From: DAOUKH01 sp034420775
GTDB taxonomy: Bacteria > Chloroflexota > Dehalococcoidia > SHYB01
Reading direction: 5' to 3'
Assembly (NCBI GenBank): GCA_034420775.1
Contig: DAOUKZ010000199.1
Coordinates: 1 to 19,912, forward strand
Length of the DNA stretch: 19,912 nt
A model generated the notes under the pieces. It saw only the letters and a list, made by a program, of their open reading frames with translations. It made no database searches and had not been told where the DNA came from. The translations under genes were made by a program, and so were the position numbers. Shown here in pieces: positions 7,118 to 16,212 of the stretch; position 1 is the stretch's first letter, and every line of letters starts with the position of its first letter.

Positions 7118-8596
7118 CTAGGCCTCATCCTCCTCGGCCATCAGCTCGGGCAGCGGCTGCTCCTCCGGGTAGGCCTCGGCGCCGTGCTGGGGCAGGTCGA
7201 GCCCGCTGAGCTCATCTTCGCGGCTCGTCCGCAGGCCCATGATCCTGTTGAGCGCCCAGCAGACCGCGCCGGCGGTGATCACGACCCAGCCGATGAGCGC
7301 AAGCGCGCCGATGACCTGTACGACGAACTGCTCGCCGTTGCCGTCGATGAAGCCGGAGATGCCGTAGCTGCCGTCGGCGAAGATGCCCACCGCGAGGACG
7401 CCCCAGATGCCGGGGCCGCCGTGGACCGAGACCACCCCGGTGACGTCGTCCACGCGCAGAATCCGCTCGACGACGAACTTCGTGCCGAGCATGACCGGCA
7501 CGGCGAGGGCGCCGATGAGCACGGCCGCCCAGGGGGCCACGAAGGCGCAGCCGGCGCTGACGCCGACGAGCCCCGCCAGGGCCCCTTTGCACACGGTTGG
7601 GAGGTCGGCCTTGCCCGTCCGGAACATGGTCCAGTAGAGCGCGACCACCGCGCCCGCCGCGCCCGCGAGCACCGTGTTGGCCACGATCACCGAGATGCGG
7701 AGGTCGGCCGATGCGGCGGCGTTGCCCGCGTTGAAGCCGAACCATCCCAGGAAGAGGATGAGGGTCCCAACGGCGACGAAGGGAACGTTGTGCCCCTTGA
7801 CGAGGTTCGGCCTGCCGTCGGCGCTGAACCTGCCGAGGCGAGGGCCTACCGCCGCTGCGCAGACCAGCGCGGCGAGGCCGGCGAAGGCGTGCACGACGCC
7901 GGAACCGGCGAAGTCGGCCAGGCCGGCGGTCTCCCCGATCTCGAGGCTGCTCAGCCAGCCGCCGCCCCAGACCCAGTGGCCGTAGACGGGGTAGATCAGC
8001 GCGGCGAGGACGAAGCCGTAGGCCAGGTAGGCGGTCAGCTTCATGCGTTCCGCGACGCCCCCGGCCACGATGGCGGCGGCGGTCGCGGCCAGCATCACCT
8101 GGAAGAACCATCGCGCGATGGTGCTCACGTCGTAAGCGTTGCCCGCGAGGAAGAAGCCCGAGACCCCGATGAAGTCGTTGCCCTCTTTGAGCCCGAAGCC
8201 GCCCGCGCCGCCGAACATGAACGCGAAGCCGAACGCCCAGTAGGCCAGGCTCGCGATGGCGAAGCCCATAAAGCCCCGCGTCAGGTAGCTCACGGTGTTC
8301 TTCGACCGGACCAGGCCGGCGCCGAGGAAGGCGAAGCCCGCCTGCATGAAGAAGACCAGGACGCCGGCGGTCACCGTCCAAACGAAGTCGATCGCGCTGT
8401 CGGGGCCGGCCGCGAGCGTCTCTCCGCCCGCGGCGTCCTGCGCGTTCGCGATCTGGGGAACGAGCCTGAAGCCGACGAAGAGGAGCGCCAGCATGACCAG
8501 GGCCGTCAGGCCCCGCGCCTGCCACACGTCTCTGGGCCGCGTCTCCCCCACCGGCAGGGTGAGGTAGCGGCCCGCGCCCGCGAGTGCGCTCATCAT
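7118..8596 (-). CDS. amt: Ammonium transporter, Amt/MEP/Rh family
   Basis: 492 residues from ATG 8596. This start has AGGAGA 8 bases upstream; the alternative ATG 8623 lies inside a likely -10 box and has no good ribosome site. A hydrophobic segment at about 30-50 ending 'PQIANAQDA' looks like a cleavable signal, followed by about eleven membrane helices. 'DFAGSGVVHAFAG' (228-240) is the Amt signature and holds H236; 'VSVHGGPGIWG' holds H392; together they are the twin His of the pore. The C-tail 'GLRTSREDELSGLDLPQHGAEAYP' is the cytosolic PII-contact region, then an acidic end. It conducts ammonium or ammonia through the inner membrane. No glnK/PII gene is adjacent. The family call is very firm; channel versus sensor is undetermined. 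Confidence 0.96.
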   Translation of the reverse strand: MMSALAGAGRYLTLPVGETRPRDVWQARGLTALVMLALLFVGFRLVPQIANAQDAAGGETLAAGPDSAIDFVWTVTAGVLVFFMQAGFAFLGAGLVRSKNTVSYLTRGFMGFAIASLAYWAFGFAFMFGGAGGFGLKEGNDFIGVSGFFLAGNAYDVSTIARWFFQVMLAATAAAIVAGGVAERMKLTAYLAYGFVLAALIYPVYGHWVWGGGWLSSLEIGETAGLADFAGSGVVHAFAGLAALVCAAAVGPRLGRFSADGRPNLVKGHNVPFVAVGTLILFLGWFGFNAGNAAASADLRISVIVANTVLAGAAGAVVALYWTMFRTGKADLPTVCKGALAGLVGVSAGCAFVAPWAAVLIGALAVPVMLGTKFVVERILRVDDVTGVVSVHGGPGIWGVLAVGIFADGSYGISGFIDGNGEQFVVQVIGALALIGWVVITAGAVCWALNRIMGLRTSREDELSGLDLPQHGAEAYPEEQPLPELMAEEDEA

Positions 8597-8621
8597 GCGA
8601 ACGGTCTCCTCTCCTCGGGTC

Positions 8622-8651
8622 ATTGTCTTGCCGTCGAACCTCCCCCGTCAA
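8622..8651 (-). promoter_or_regulatory. Candidate promoter of amt
   Basis: On the minus strand TTGACG (8651 to 8646), 18 bases, GACAAT (8627 to 8622). The -10 matches 4 of 6. It overlaps the upstream ATG at 8623 and so supports 8596 as the true start, with a leader of about 20 bases carrying the ribosome site. Confidence 0.38.
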
Positions 8652-8688
8652 ACGACGCGTTGAAGCCCAGGCGGGAAGCGGCGTGCGC

Positions 8689-8694
8689 TACAAT
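8689..8694 (+). promoter_or_regulatory. -10 box of pcrA, implying a leaderless message
   Basis: TACAAT ends 6 bases before GTG 8701, so transcription would start at or next to the first base of the start codon. There is no ribosome site upstream of the GTG. No clear -35 is found (TTGAAG at 8660 is 23 bases away). Confidence 0.45.
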
Positions 8695-8700
8695 GCCGCC

Positions 8701-11001
8701 GTGGACTATCTCGAAGGCCTGAACCCCCCGCAGCGGGCCGCCGTCGAGGCGATCGAGGGCCCGGTGCTGGTCATCGCGGGGCCCGGCAGCGGCAAGACCC
8801 GCGTCATCGTCCACCGGCTCGCCTACCTCATTGGCAAGATCAAGGTGAGCCCCCGCCGCATCATGGCGGTCACCTTCACCAACAAAGCGGCACGGGAGTT
8901 GATCGACCGCACCGCGCGACTCCTTGGCCTCGGCCCCCCGGCCCCGATGCTCGGTACCTTCCACGCCATCGCCGCGCGCATCCTCCGCATCCAGCGCGAG
9001 GCCGCCGGCCTCGACCGCGACTTCGTCATCTACGACGCCGACGACCAGCGGAGCCTCATCAAACGCGTCATGCTCGACCTAGAAATCGACTCGAAGCGCT
9101 TCGGGATCGGGGCCGTCCGAAGCGCGATTTCGGAAGCGAAGACCAAACTCCTCAGTCCCGAGCAATTCGCAGCGGAAAAGGCCAACTACTTCGACGAAAT
9201 CGTCCACCGCGTCTACCAGCGCTACGAGGAGCTGCTCGCCCAGAGCAACGCCCTCGATTTCGACGACCTGCTCCTGCGCGTCGTCACCCTGCTGGAGCGC
9301 AACGAGGACGTCCTGGAACGGCTCCGCCGCCAATACGTCCACGTCATGATCGACGAGTTCCAGGACACCAACGCCGCCCAGTACCGCATCGCCCGGCTCA
9401 TCGCCGACCCTGGACGCGAGGGCGGAGAGACGAACCTCTTCGCCGTCGGGGACCCCGACCAGTCGATCTACTCCTGGCGCCACGCCGATGTCGGGAATAT
9501 CCGTGGTTTCACGGAGGACTATCCCGGCACCACGGTGATCAGCCTGGACCAGACGTACCGCTCGACAGGAACGATCCTCGATGCGGCGGGGGCGGTGATC
9601 AAGGAAGACCGGGGGCTGTGGACGGAGAACGGGCGCGGCGAGCGGATCGGCGTCATCGACGCGCTCGACGAGCACGACGAGGCCGCCCGCACCGCCGGCG
9701 AGATCGGCCGCCTGGTGAGCAAGGAAGGCCGGCGCTACGCCGACATGGCCGTCCTCTACCGCACCAACGCCCAGTCCCGCCCCTTCGAAGAGTCGTTCAT
9801 GCGCTACGGACTCCCCTACCACCTGGTCGGGGCCACGCGCTTCTACGAGCGCCGCGAGGTGAAGGACGTCGTCGCCTACCTGCGCCTCGTCCGCAACCCC
9901 GTCGACGACGTCAGCCTGCAGCGGGTGATCAACGTCCCCGCCCGCGGGATCGGCGGCCGCACCCTCGACGAGCTGGGCCGGTGGGCGTCGGGCCGAAGCC
10001 TCCCGCTCTACGCCGCCATCCAAGCCCTCGCCGACCCCGAGACGGCGCCCGAACTCGACCTCACCCCGCGTGCGATGAAGGCGTTGACCGGCTTCCGCGA
10101 GCTCATCGACTCCCTCGCCGAGGAGAGCCGGCGCGTCTCCGCCGCCGAGCTGGTGACCCTGGTCTTCGAGATGACCGGCTACCGCGACTATCTTCTGGCG
10201 AGCGACGACATGGGCGAGGAGCGCGTCGAGAACGTCATGGAACTCCGCAGCGTCGCCGAGGAGTTTGCGTGGATGGACCCGCCGGAGGGCCTGACCGCCT
10301 TCCTCGAGCAGGTCGCCCTCGTCTCCGACACCGACAACCTCGGCGAGAAGCCGGACACCGTCACCTTCATCACCCTGCACCAGGCCAAGGGGTTGGAATT
10401 TCCCGTCGTCTTCATCGCGGGGATGGAGGAGGGCGTCCTTCCCCACAACCGCTCCTTCGACAACCCCGACCAAATGGAGGAGGAGCGCCGCCTCGCCTAC
10501 GTGGGCATCACCCGCGCCGAGGAGCGCCTCTACTTGATGCGCGCCTACCGGCGGTCGTCCATGGGGCGGCGCGGCACCAACCCTCCCTCGCGCTTCCTCG
10601 CCGACATCCCCCCGGAGCTGCTCCGCCCCCTCGACCGGGGCCGGGGCGGCCGGCGGCCCGCCTACCGGGGCTTCGGCGGCGGCGCCGTCGAGCGTGCCTC
10701 CACGCGCCTCCGGGCCTGGGACGAGGCGGACGAGCCCCCGCGCCGCTACGCCGGGCCCGCACCGGCGCCGGGCCGGATCTCCAGACGGCCCGCGCCGCCG
10801 GGCGTGCGCGCGCGCCGGGACGCCGAGCCCGCCGCCTCCGGCTTCGACGCCGGCGACCGCGTCCGCCACGCCAAGTTCGGCGACGGCGTGGTCGTCGGGT
10901 GCGTCCCCTCCGGCGCCGACCACGAGATCACCGTCGCCTTCCCCGGCGACCATGGGGTCAAGCGCCTGCTGCTCAGCTTCGCCCGCCTGGAGAAGCTCTA
11001 A
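8701..11001 (+). CDS. pcrA: ATP-dependent DNA helicase PcrA/UvrD (superfamily 1A)
   Basis: 766 residues from GTG 8701, where the conserved start 'LEGLNPPQRAAVEAIEGPVLVIAG' begins; the upstream extension is Arg/Ser-rich and unlike the family. Walker A AGPGSGKT covers 26-33, 'AVTFTNKAA' is motif Ia, 'LDFDDLL' follows, Walker B DEFQDT starts at D218, 'VGDPDQSIYSWR' is motif III, and QAKGLEF (561-567) with 'VGITRAEERLYL' are motifs V-VI. A Pro/Arg/Gly-rich linker of about 70 residues then leads to the Tudor-like tail 'GDRVRHAKFGDGVVVG', which binds RNA polymerase in PcrA/UvrD. It is a 3'-5' DNA helicase of nucleotide-excision repair and of resolving transcription conflicts. It diverges from amt and is followed 54 bases later by tsaD. 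Confidence 0.96.
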   Translation: MDYLEGLNPPQRAAVEAIEGPVLVIAGPGSGKTRVIVHRLAYLIGKIKVSPRRIMAVTFTNKAARELIDRTARLLGLGPPAPMLGTFHAIAARILRIQREAAGLDRDFVIYDADDQRSLIKRVMLDLEIDSKRFGIGAVRSAISEAKTKLLSPEQFAAEKANYFDEIVHRVYQRYEELLAQSNALDFDDLLLRVVTLLERNEDVLERLRRQYVHVMIDEFQDTNAAQYRIARLIADPGREGGETNLFAVGDPDQSIYSWRHADVGNIRGFTEDYPGTTVISLDQTYRSTGTILDAAGAVIKEDRGLWTENGRGERIGVIDALDEHDEAARTAGEIGRLVSKEGRRYADMAVLYRTNAQSRPFEESFMRYGLPYHLVGATRFYERREVKDVVAYLRLVRNPVDDVSLQRVINVPARGIGGRTLDELGRWASGRSLPLYAAIQALADPETAPELDLTPRAMKALTGFRELIDSLAEESRRVSAAELVTLVFEMTGYRDYLLASDDMGEERVENVMELRSVAEEFAWMDPPEGLTAFLEQVALVSDTDNLGEKPDTVTFITLHQAKGLEFPVVFIAGMEEGVLPHNRSFDNPDQMEEERRLAYVGITRAEERLYLMRAYRRSSMGRRGTNPPSRFLADIPPELLRPLDRGRGGRRPAYRGFGGGAVERASTRLRAWDEADEPPRRYAGPAPAPGRISRRPAPPGVRARRDAEPAASGFDAGDRVRHAKFGDGVVVGCVPSGADHEITVAFPGDHGVKRLLLSFARLEKL

Positions 11002-11037
11002 CCCGCGGTCGCTCCCAACCCGGGCCCGCTCATCGTC

Positions 11038-11043
11038 TAGAAT
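11038..11043 (+). promoter_or_regulatory. Candidate -10 box of tsaD
   Basis: TAGAAT ends 12 bases before ATG 11056, which gives a leader of only about 5 bases and no ribosome site. No good -35 is present. Readthrough from pcrA is the alternative. Confidence 0.3.
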
Positions 11044-11055
11044 AGAGTCCGCGCC

Positions 11056-12102
11056 ATGACCGCCATCCTCGCCATCGAGACCTCCTGCGACGAGACCTCC
11101 GCGGCTGTCGTCGTCGACGGGCACGACGCCCGCTCCAACGTCATCTCCTCCCAGATCGACGTCCACGCCCGCTACGGCGGCGTCGTTCCCGAAGTCGCCT
11201 CGCGGGAGCACGTCCTGCGCATCGGCCCCGTCGTCCGCGAGGCGCTCGACGGCGCCGGCATGGACTGGGACGGCCTCGACGCCATAGCCGTCACCGCCGG
11301 GCCGGGGCTCGCCGGCGCGCTGCTGGTCGGCGTCAACGCCGCCAAGGGCATCGCGGCGGCGCGGGGCCTGCCGCTCGTCCCCGTCAACCACCTGGAGGGC
11401 CACGTCTACGCCAACTGGATCGGCGCCAACCCGCCGCCCTTTCCCTTCGTCTGCCTCATCGCCTCCGGCGGGCACACCGACCTCGTCCTCATGCGCGGCC
11501 ACGGCGCCTACGAGATGTTGGGGCGCACCCGCGACGACGCCTCCGGCGAGGCCTTCGACAAGGCGGCCCGCATCCTCGGACTCGGCTACCCCGGCGGCCC
11601 CGTCATCCAGCGGACCGCCGAGCGCGCCGACGCTCCGCGAACGCTGCCCCGCGCCTGGATGCGCGGCAGCCACGACTTCAGCTTCAGCGGTCTGAAGACC
11701 GCCACCCTCCACCTGGCGCAGGACCTGGGCCTCTACCCGCCGCCCACCCTGAACGGCGGCACGGAAGAAAACCCCGAACGAGAGGCCGAGGTCGCCAACG
11801 TCGCCGCCGGCTTCCAGGAGGCGGTCGTGGACGTCCTCGTGGAAAAGACCGTGGCCGCCGCGGAGGAAGCCGGGGCCGCCGCCGTCGCCCTCGCCGGCGG
11901 CGTGGCCGCCAACAAGCCGCTGCGCGAGCGCCTCGCCGCCCGCGCCCCCGTCCCCGTCCACATTCCCCCGCCCGTGCTCTGCACCGACAACGCCGCCATG
12001 ATCGCTTCTGCGGCCTTTTTCAACCTAGCGGACGCCCGGCCATCGAACGGGTCCGGCTCGGAGATGGCCCTCGACGTGTCGCCGGGGCTGTCGCTAGCAT
12101 AG
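11056..12102 (+). CDS. tsaD: tRNA N6-adenosine threonylcarbamoyltransferase TsaD
   Basis: 348 residues, the usual TsaD length, starting MTAILAIETSCDETSAAVV, the family's hallmark N-terminus. Metal ligands H112 and H116 lie in 'NHLEGH' and D311 in 'CTDNAAMIA'; the ASKHA nucleotide-fold motifs 'IASGGHTDLVLM' (135-146), 'DDASGEAFDKAARILGLGYPGGP' (160-182) and 'ALAGGVAANKPLR' (278-290) are all present. It transfers threonylcarbamoyl from the TsaC product to A37 of ANN-decoding tRNAs, working with TsaB and TsaE, none of which is encoded nearby. A loop at 226-243 ('YPPPTLNGGTEENPER') is slightly longer and more polar than in typical homologues. Its stop lies 3 bases from the convergent stop of the DUF2851 gene. 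Confidence 0.96.
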   Translation: MTAILAIETSCDETSAAVVVDGHDARSNVISSQIDVHARYGGVVPEVASREHVLRIGPVVREALDGAGMDWDGLDAIAVTAGPGLAGALLVGVNAAKGIAAARGLPLVPVNHLEGHVYANWIGANPPPFPFVCLIASGGHTDLVLMRGHGAYEMLGRTRDDASGEAFDKAARILGLGYPGGPVIQRTAERADAPRTLPRAWMRGSHDFSFSGLKTATLHLAQDLGLYPPPTLNGGTEENPEREAEVANVAAGFQEAVVDVLVEKTVAAAEEAGAAAVALAGGVAANKPLRERLAARAPVPVHIPPPVLCTDNAAMIASAAFFNLADARPSNGSGSEMALDVSPGLSLA

Positions 12103-12105
12103 GGC

Positions 12106-13437
12106 CTAGGCCAGGGCGCAGCCCTCGCAGAGCAGCCCATCGCAGCGCCGCTTGTAGAGCCTGATCATGCCCTGCTGGATGGCCGCCGTGCGCGGCAATT
12201 CCGCCGCCCCGCGCTCGCGCAGCATCACCTCCATGCGCCGCGTCAGCCGGTTCGCCGCCAGCGGCGGATGGGCCCCGTAGGCGTCGAGGCACCGCTCGGC
12301 CTGGGCCGCGTCGCCTTCCCGCCTCGCCGCCGCCGTCAGCCAGGGCAGCGCCACGTTGACCACGATGTCGGCGGCCCGCGACGCCCCCACCAGCGCCCCC
12401 TCCTTCTTCAGGATGGCGCCGTCTTCGTGGTCCGGCGATGAAAAATCGGAGCGGGCGCGCCAGAAGCCGGGACCGTCGACCGCGAACGCCGTGGAGAGCC
12501 CCTTGACACCCTCGCTGGCGAGGATGCCGCCGAGCCGGCCGCCGAGGCCGCCGACGAGCCGTGCCGCGATCGTCCCCGCCGCCGCGACCCGCCGCGCGGG
12601 GGCGTTGGCCGGACGCGCCCCATCGAAGCGCCACGGCAGGCGGTCCGACCGCACCTCCGCGGGGCGGCGCTCCCAGAGCGCTTCCAGGAAGGCCGGATAG
12701 CCGCGCTCCGCCTCCCACCCACGCTGTGACGACAGCAGCTCCGCCGCGCCCAGCAGCAGCGCCTCGGCCCAATACCGGCGCGTCGCCTCAGGAGTAGAAA
12801 GCAGGGCCGCTTCCAGCGACGGCCACGGGGCCAACGCGGCGAGCCGCCGGAAGGGCTCCACGTTCCGCGCGTAGCCCAGGGCTTCGAGGACGCCGCCGTA
12901 CAACGCCCGCACCGTTCCCTCTTGGGCCATGCGGCGCTCGTAGGCCGCGGCCCGCTCCTCGAAGCGACGCAGCCCCTCTTCTTGCAGGACGGCCGCCAGC
13001 TCCGCCGCGGGGCCGGGCCGCATACAGGGCCGGACCTCCTCCGCCTCCGGGCCGTGAAGCCTATCGAGCGCGATCACCGCGGTGGGCGCCGTCGCCCCAT
13101 CCGACATGGCCACCGGAGCGGGAGGCGGCCTCAGAGCCACGTGCAGGATGACGTTCCGGTAGCGGGGGTCGCGGTGGTGCCCGTGACCGCGCCAATCGGC
13201 GCCGTCGACGTGGATCTCGACATCGCCCCGGGCCAGGCGGCCGCGTTCGTCGCCGACCACCGCTCCCAGGAAATCGGGCCCCGCGCCGCCGTTGGGCCAG
13301 CCGGGAAAGACCACCCGCCGCGCCCCGCCGCCCGCGAGCGGCACCTCGCGTCCCGCCGCCGCCACCCACCAGTCGTGGACGGCCGACTCCGGAGGGCTAG
13401 CCGGCCGGGGGGCCTTCGTCCGCGCCGGCGCGCCCAT
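12106..13437 (-). CDS. DUF2851 family protein
   Basis: 443 residues if ATG 13437 is used; the frame is open further upstream but that part is Arg/Ser-rich and not family-like. No strong ribosome site stands near 13437, so the start is uncertain and translation may be coupled to the overlapping XRE gene (41-base overlap). The N-terminal half shows the DUF2851 pattern 'VVFPGWPNGGAGPDFLGAVVGDE', 'GDVEIHVDGADWRGHGHHRDPRYRNVILHVAL', with GDVEIH, the His cluster and a nuclease-like run of Asp/Glu/His; the C-terminus 'IRLYKRRCDGLLCEGCALA' keeps the family's Cys triplet. The GPDF...GDVEIH layout resembles a PD-(D/E)XK-like core, which is inference only. The biochemical role is undescribed to my knowledge. 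It is convergent with tsaD. Confidence 0.85.
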   Translation of the reverse strand: MGAPARTKAPRPASPPESAVHDWWVAAAGREVPLAGGGARRVVFPGWPNGGAGPDFLGAVVGDERGRLARGDVEIHVDGADWRGHGHHRDPRYRNVILHVALRPPPAPVAMSDGATAPTAVIALDRLHGPEAEEVRPCMRPGPAAELAAVLQEEGLRRFEERAAAYERRMAQEGTVRALYGGVLEALGYARNVEPFRRLAALAPWPSLEAALLSTPEATRRYWAEALLLGAAELLSSQRGWEAERGYPAFLEALWERRPAEVRSDRLPWRFDGARPANAPARRVAAAGTIAARLVGGLGGRLGGILASEGVKGLSTAFAVDGPGFWRARSDFSSPDHEDGAILKKEGALVGASRAADIVVNVALPWLTAAARREGDAAQAERCLDAYGAHPPLAANRLTRRMEVMLRERGAAELPRTAAIQQGMIRLYKRRCDGLLCEGCALA

Positions 13438-13687
13438 CCGGTACGGCGTCGGGGCCTCCGCGATCAGGAGCCCCCTCGCCGCCTCCGTAACGCGTACCGG
13501 CCTCTTCGGCCATGCGGAGCAGGGCCCGCGCCGAGACGCCCCGGGGCTTGTAGGCCCCCGTCTCCCACTCGCTGATCGTCTGCTGGCGCGCGCCAAGCTC
13601 ATCGGCCATCTCCCGTTGGGTCATGTTGAGCCGCCGGCGCAGCGCCCGCACCGCCTCCGCATTCCATTCGATTCGCTCTTCTCCCAC
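13397..13687 (-). CDS. XRE-family helix-turn-helix regulator
   Basis: 96 residues from GTG 13687. A longer start at GTG 13705 (102 residues) is possible, but it lies upstream of the predicted -10 box and has no ribosome site. The HTH core 'WNAEAVRALRRRLNMTQREMADELGARQQTISEWETGAYKPRG' occupies about residues 8-50, with TQREMADELG as helix 2 and RQQTISEWETG as the recognition helix; a helix 'ARALLRMAEEAG' and a Gly/Pro/Asp-rich tail follow. It should bind DNA as a dimer. The symmetric TACACG-N4-CGTGTA in its own promoter is an obvious candidate site, which suggests autoregulation. The gene overlaps the DUF2851 gene, so the two likely form an operon, and it is divergent from groES. Confidence 0.82.
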   Translation of the reverse strand: MGEERIEWNAEAVRALRRRLNMTQREMADELGARQQTISEWETGAYKPRGVSARALLRMAEEAGTRYGGGEGAPDRGGPDAVPDGRAGADEGPPAG

Positions 13688-13696
13688 GGCTTCCCG

Positions 13697-13725
13697 ACTA
13701 TACACGCTACCGTGTAAGCCTACAA
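13697..13725 (-). promoter_or_regulatory. Promoter of the XRE gene with an internal palindromic operator
   Basis: On the minus strand TTGTAG (13725 to 13720), 17 bases, TATAGT (13702 to 13697). Between and touching these boxes is the inverted repeat TACACG/CGTGTA with a 4-base centre at 13701-13716, well placed for a repressor. The predicted RNA start near 13691 is only 3-5 bases from GTG 13687, i.e. almost leaderless. Confidence 0.55.
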
Positions 13726-13735
13726 CCTCCCCCTC

Positions 13736-13764
13736 TTGCGCGGCGGCCTAACGCCGGGTACTAT
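13736..13764 (+). promoter_or_regulatory. Promoter of groES-groEL
   Basis: TTGCGC (13736-13741), 17 bases, TACTAT (13759-13764); the RNA should start near 13771, just ahead of the CIRCE element. It is back to back with the XRE promoter, the two -35 boxes being 10 bases apart. Confidence 0.65.
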
Positions 13765-13774
13765 GGCGGATGGA

Positions 13775-13801
13775 TTAGCAGTCGGCCTGCCCGAGTGCTA
13801 A
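13775..13801 (+). promoter_or_regulatory. CIRCE operator (HrcA binding site) of groESL
   Basis: TTAGCAGTC (13775-13783), 9 bases, GAGTGCTAA (13793-13801). The right arm is identical to the CIRCE consensus and the left arm differs from TTAGCACTC at one base, with the canonical 9-base spacer. It lies right after the predicted RNA start, in the 5' leader of groES. In bacteria carrying it, HrcA represses groESL until heat or misfolding stress. hrcA is not in this window. Confidence 0.92.
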
Positions 13802-13863
13802 CAGAGGCTAGGCCGCCGCGCGACCCCGCGGCGGGAGACGAAAAGGCAGCGAAGGAGGCATTC

Positions 13864-14157
13864 GTGGCGAGAGCGATCAGACCCATGGGGGACCGTGTCT
13901 TGGTGAAGTCCCTCGAAGCGCAGGAGACGATCAAGGGCGGGATCATCATCCCCGACACCGCCAAAGAGAAGCCCCAAGAGGGCGAAGTGCTCGCCGTCGG
14001 CCCCGGCCGGGTCACCGACGACGGCAAGACGATTCCGATGGAAGTCAAGGTCGGCGACAAGGTGGTCTACGCCAAGTACGGCGGCACCGAGATCAAAGAC
14101 GGCGACGACGAGCTCCTCATTCTCCGAGAGAGCGACATTCTGGCGAAGGTCGGCTAG
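13864..14157 (+). CDS. groES: Co-chaperonin GroES
   Basis: 97 residues from GTG 13864, selected because AAGGAGG (13852-13858) stands 5 bases upstream and the length fits the family (about 95-98). 'IRPMGDRVLVK' opens the beta-barrel, 'EAQETIKGGIIIPDTAKEKPQEG' (16-38) is the mobile loop with the hydrophobic GIII contact to GroEL, 'GEVLAVGPGR' follows, and 'VKVGDKVVYAKYGGTEIKDGDDELLILRESDILAKV' closes the barrel. It forms the seven-membered lid of the GroEL chamber in the cytosol. It is the first gene of the groESL operon, under the CIRCE element, with groEL 60 bases downstream. Confidence 0.97.
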   Translation: MARAIRPMGDRVLVKSLEAQETIKGGIIIPDTAKEKPQEGEVLAVGPGRVTDDGKTIPMEVKVGDKVVYAKYGGTEIKDGDDELLILRESDILAKVG

Positions 14158-14176
14158 CGCCGTCTGAGCCCATTCG

Positions 14177-14194
14177 GCCCGCCCCGGCGCGGGC
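14177..14194 (+). other. Hairpin between groES and groEL
   Basis: GCCCGC (14177-14182), a 6-base loop and GCGGGC (14189-14194), just ahead of the groEL ribosome site AAGGAG (14200-14205). There is no T-run, so it is more likely an RNA stability or processing element, or chance in GC-rich DNA. Confidence 0.35.
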
Positions 14195-14217
14195 TTCAGA
14201 AGGAGTCCAACAGAGTC

Positions 14218-15858
<1,641 letters not shown>

Positions 15859-15890
15859 CCGTCCCCGGCAAACCGCAGACCCGGAACGAG

Positions 15891-15921
15891 GGGGCCGTCC
15901 GCTCGGACGGCCCCTTCTCTT
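15891..15921 (+). terminator. Rho-independent terminator of groESL
   Basis: GGGGCCGTCC (15891-15900), loop GCTC, GGACGGCCCC (15905-15914), then TTCTCTT. A perfect 10-base stem with a 4-base loop and a T-rich tail stands 32 bases after the groEL stop. Confidence 0.85.
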
Positions 15922-15930
15922 GGCCCTCCC

Positions 15931-16003
15931 CCTCTTAAGCCTCCCTCCCCTTGTGGGAGGGACTGAGGGAGGGATCGCGCCGCCAGGCGCGCCGGCGGGG
16001 CGG
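15931..16003 (+). repeat. Repeat R1, copy a, with G-quadruplex motif
   Basis: Begins CTTAAGCCTCCC, then CCCTCCC (15943-15949), loop CTTGT, GGGAGGG (15955-15961), and goes on to give GGGAGGGACTGAGGGAGGG at 15955-15973, four G-triplets with loops of 1, 5 and 1. A GCGCC-GCCA-GGCGC hairpin and a GGCGGGGCGG end complete the unit. Copies b and c (16213, 19602) keep all parts; copy d (19776) is cut. Confidence 0.85.
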
Positions 16004-16021
16004 AGTGGGGGCCTCCGAACC

Positions 16022-16060
16022 TCTTCCCCCAAGGGGAAAAGATTGAGATGAGGGGCCCCC
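16022..16060 (+). repeat. Repeat R3 (hairpin plus shared segment)
   Basis: A TTCCCC-CAA-GGGGAA hairpin is followed by AGATTGAGATGAGGGGCCC, which matches the segment at 7040-7058 with one base changed. A looser C-rich/G-rich hairpin (TCCC-TTTAAAT-GGGA) also lies at about 16194-16208. No gene is visible in 15859-16302; repeats account for most of it. Confidence 0.6.
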
Positions 16061-16100
16061 GCCAGCCGCCAACGGCGTCCGAGGCGCGACCACCGCCCAC

Positions 16101-16152
16101 CACCCCAACCCCTCTCTCTCATCTCCCCCACAAGGGGGGAGAGGCCAGACCC
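16101..16152 (+). repeat. Repeat R2, copy a
   Basis: A 52-base segment identical to 19709-19760. It starts CACCCCAACCCC, contains CTCCCCC-ACAAG-GGGGGAG and ends GGCCAGACCC. It stands between R1 copies a and b. Confidence 0.88.
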
Positions 16153-16212
16153 ACCGGGAGGCGTCCCCACGAAGCGCCCACCTCAAATCTCCCTCCCTTT
16201 AAATGGGAGCCA

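Noticed and set aside
9079..11961. 960-codon open frame on the minus strand opposite pcrA and tsaD
   Set aside because: It mirrors two clearly conserved genes; its product is a Gly/Asp/Val/Ala-rich string with no motifs, as expected when strongly GC-biased codons are read backwards.
13795..13863. Upstream extension of groES to a GTG within CIRCE
   Set aside because: The extension is not part of the GroES fold, and GTG 13864 has an ideal AAGGAGG site.
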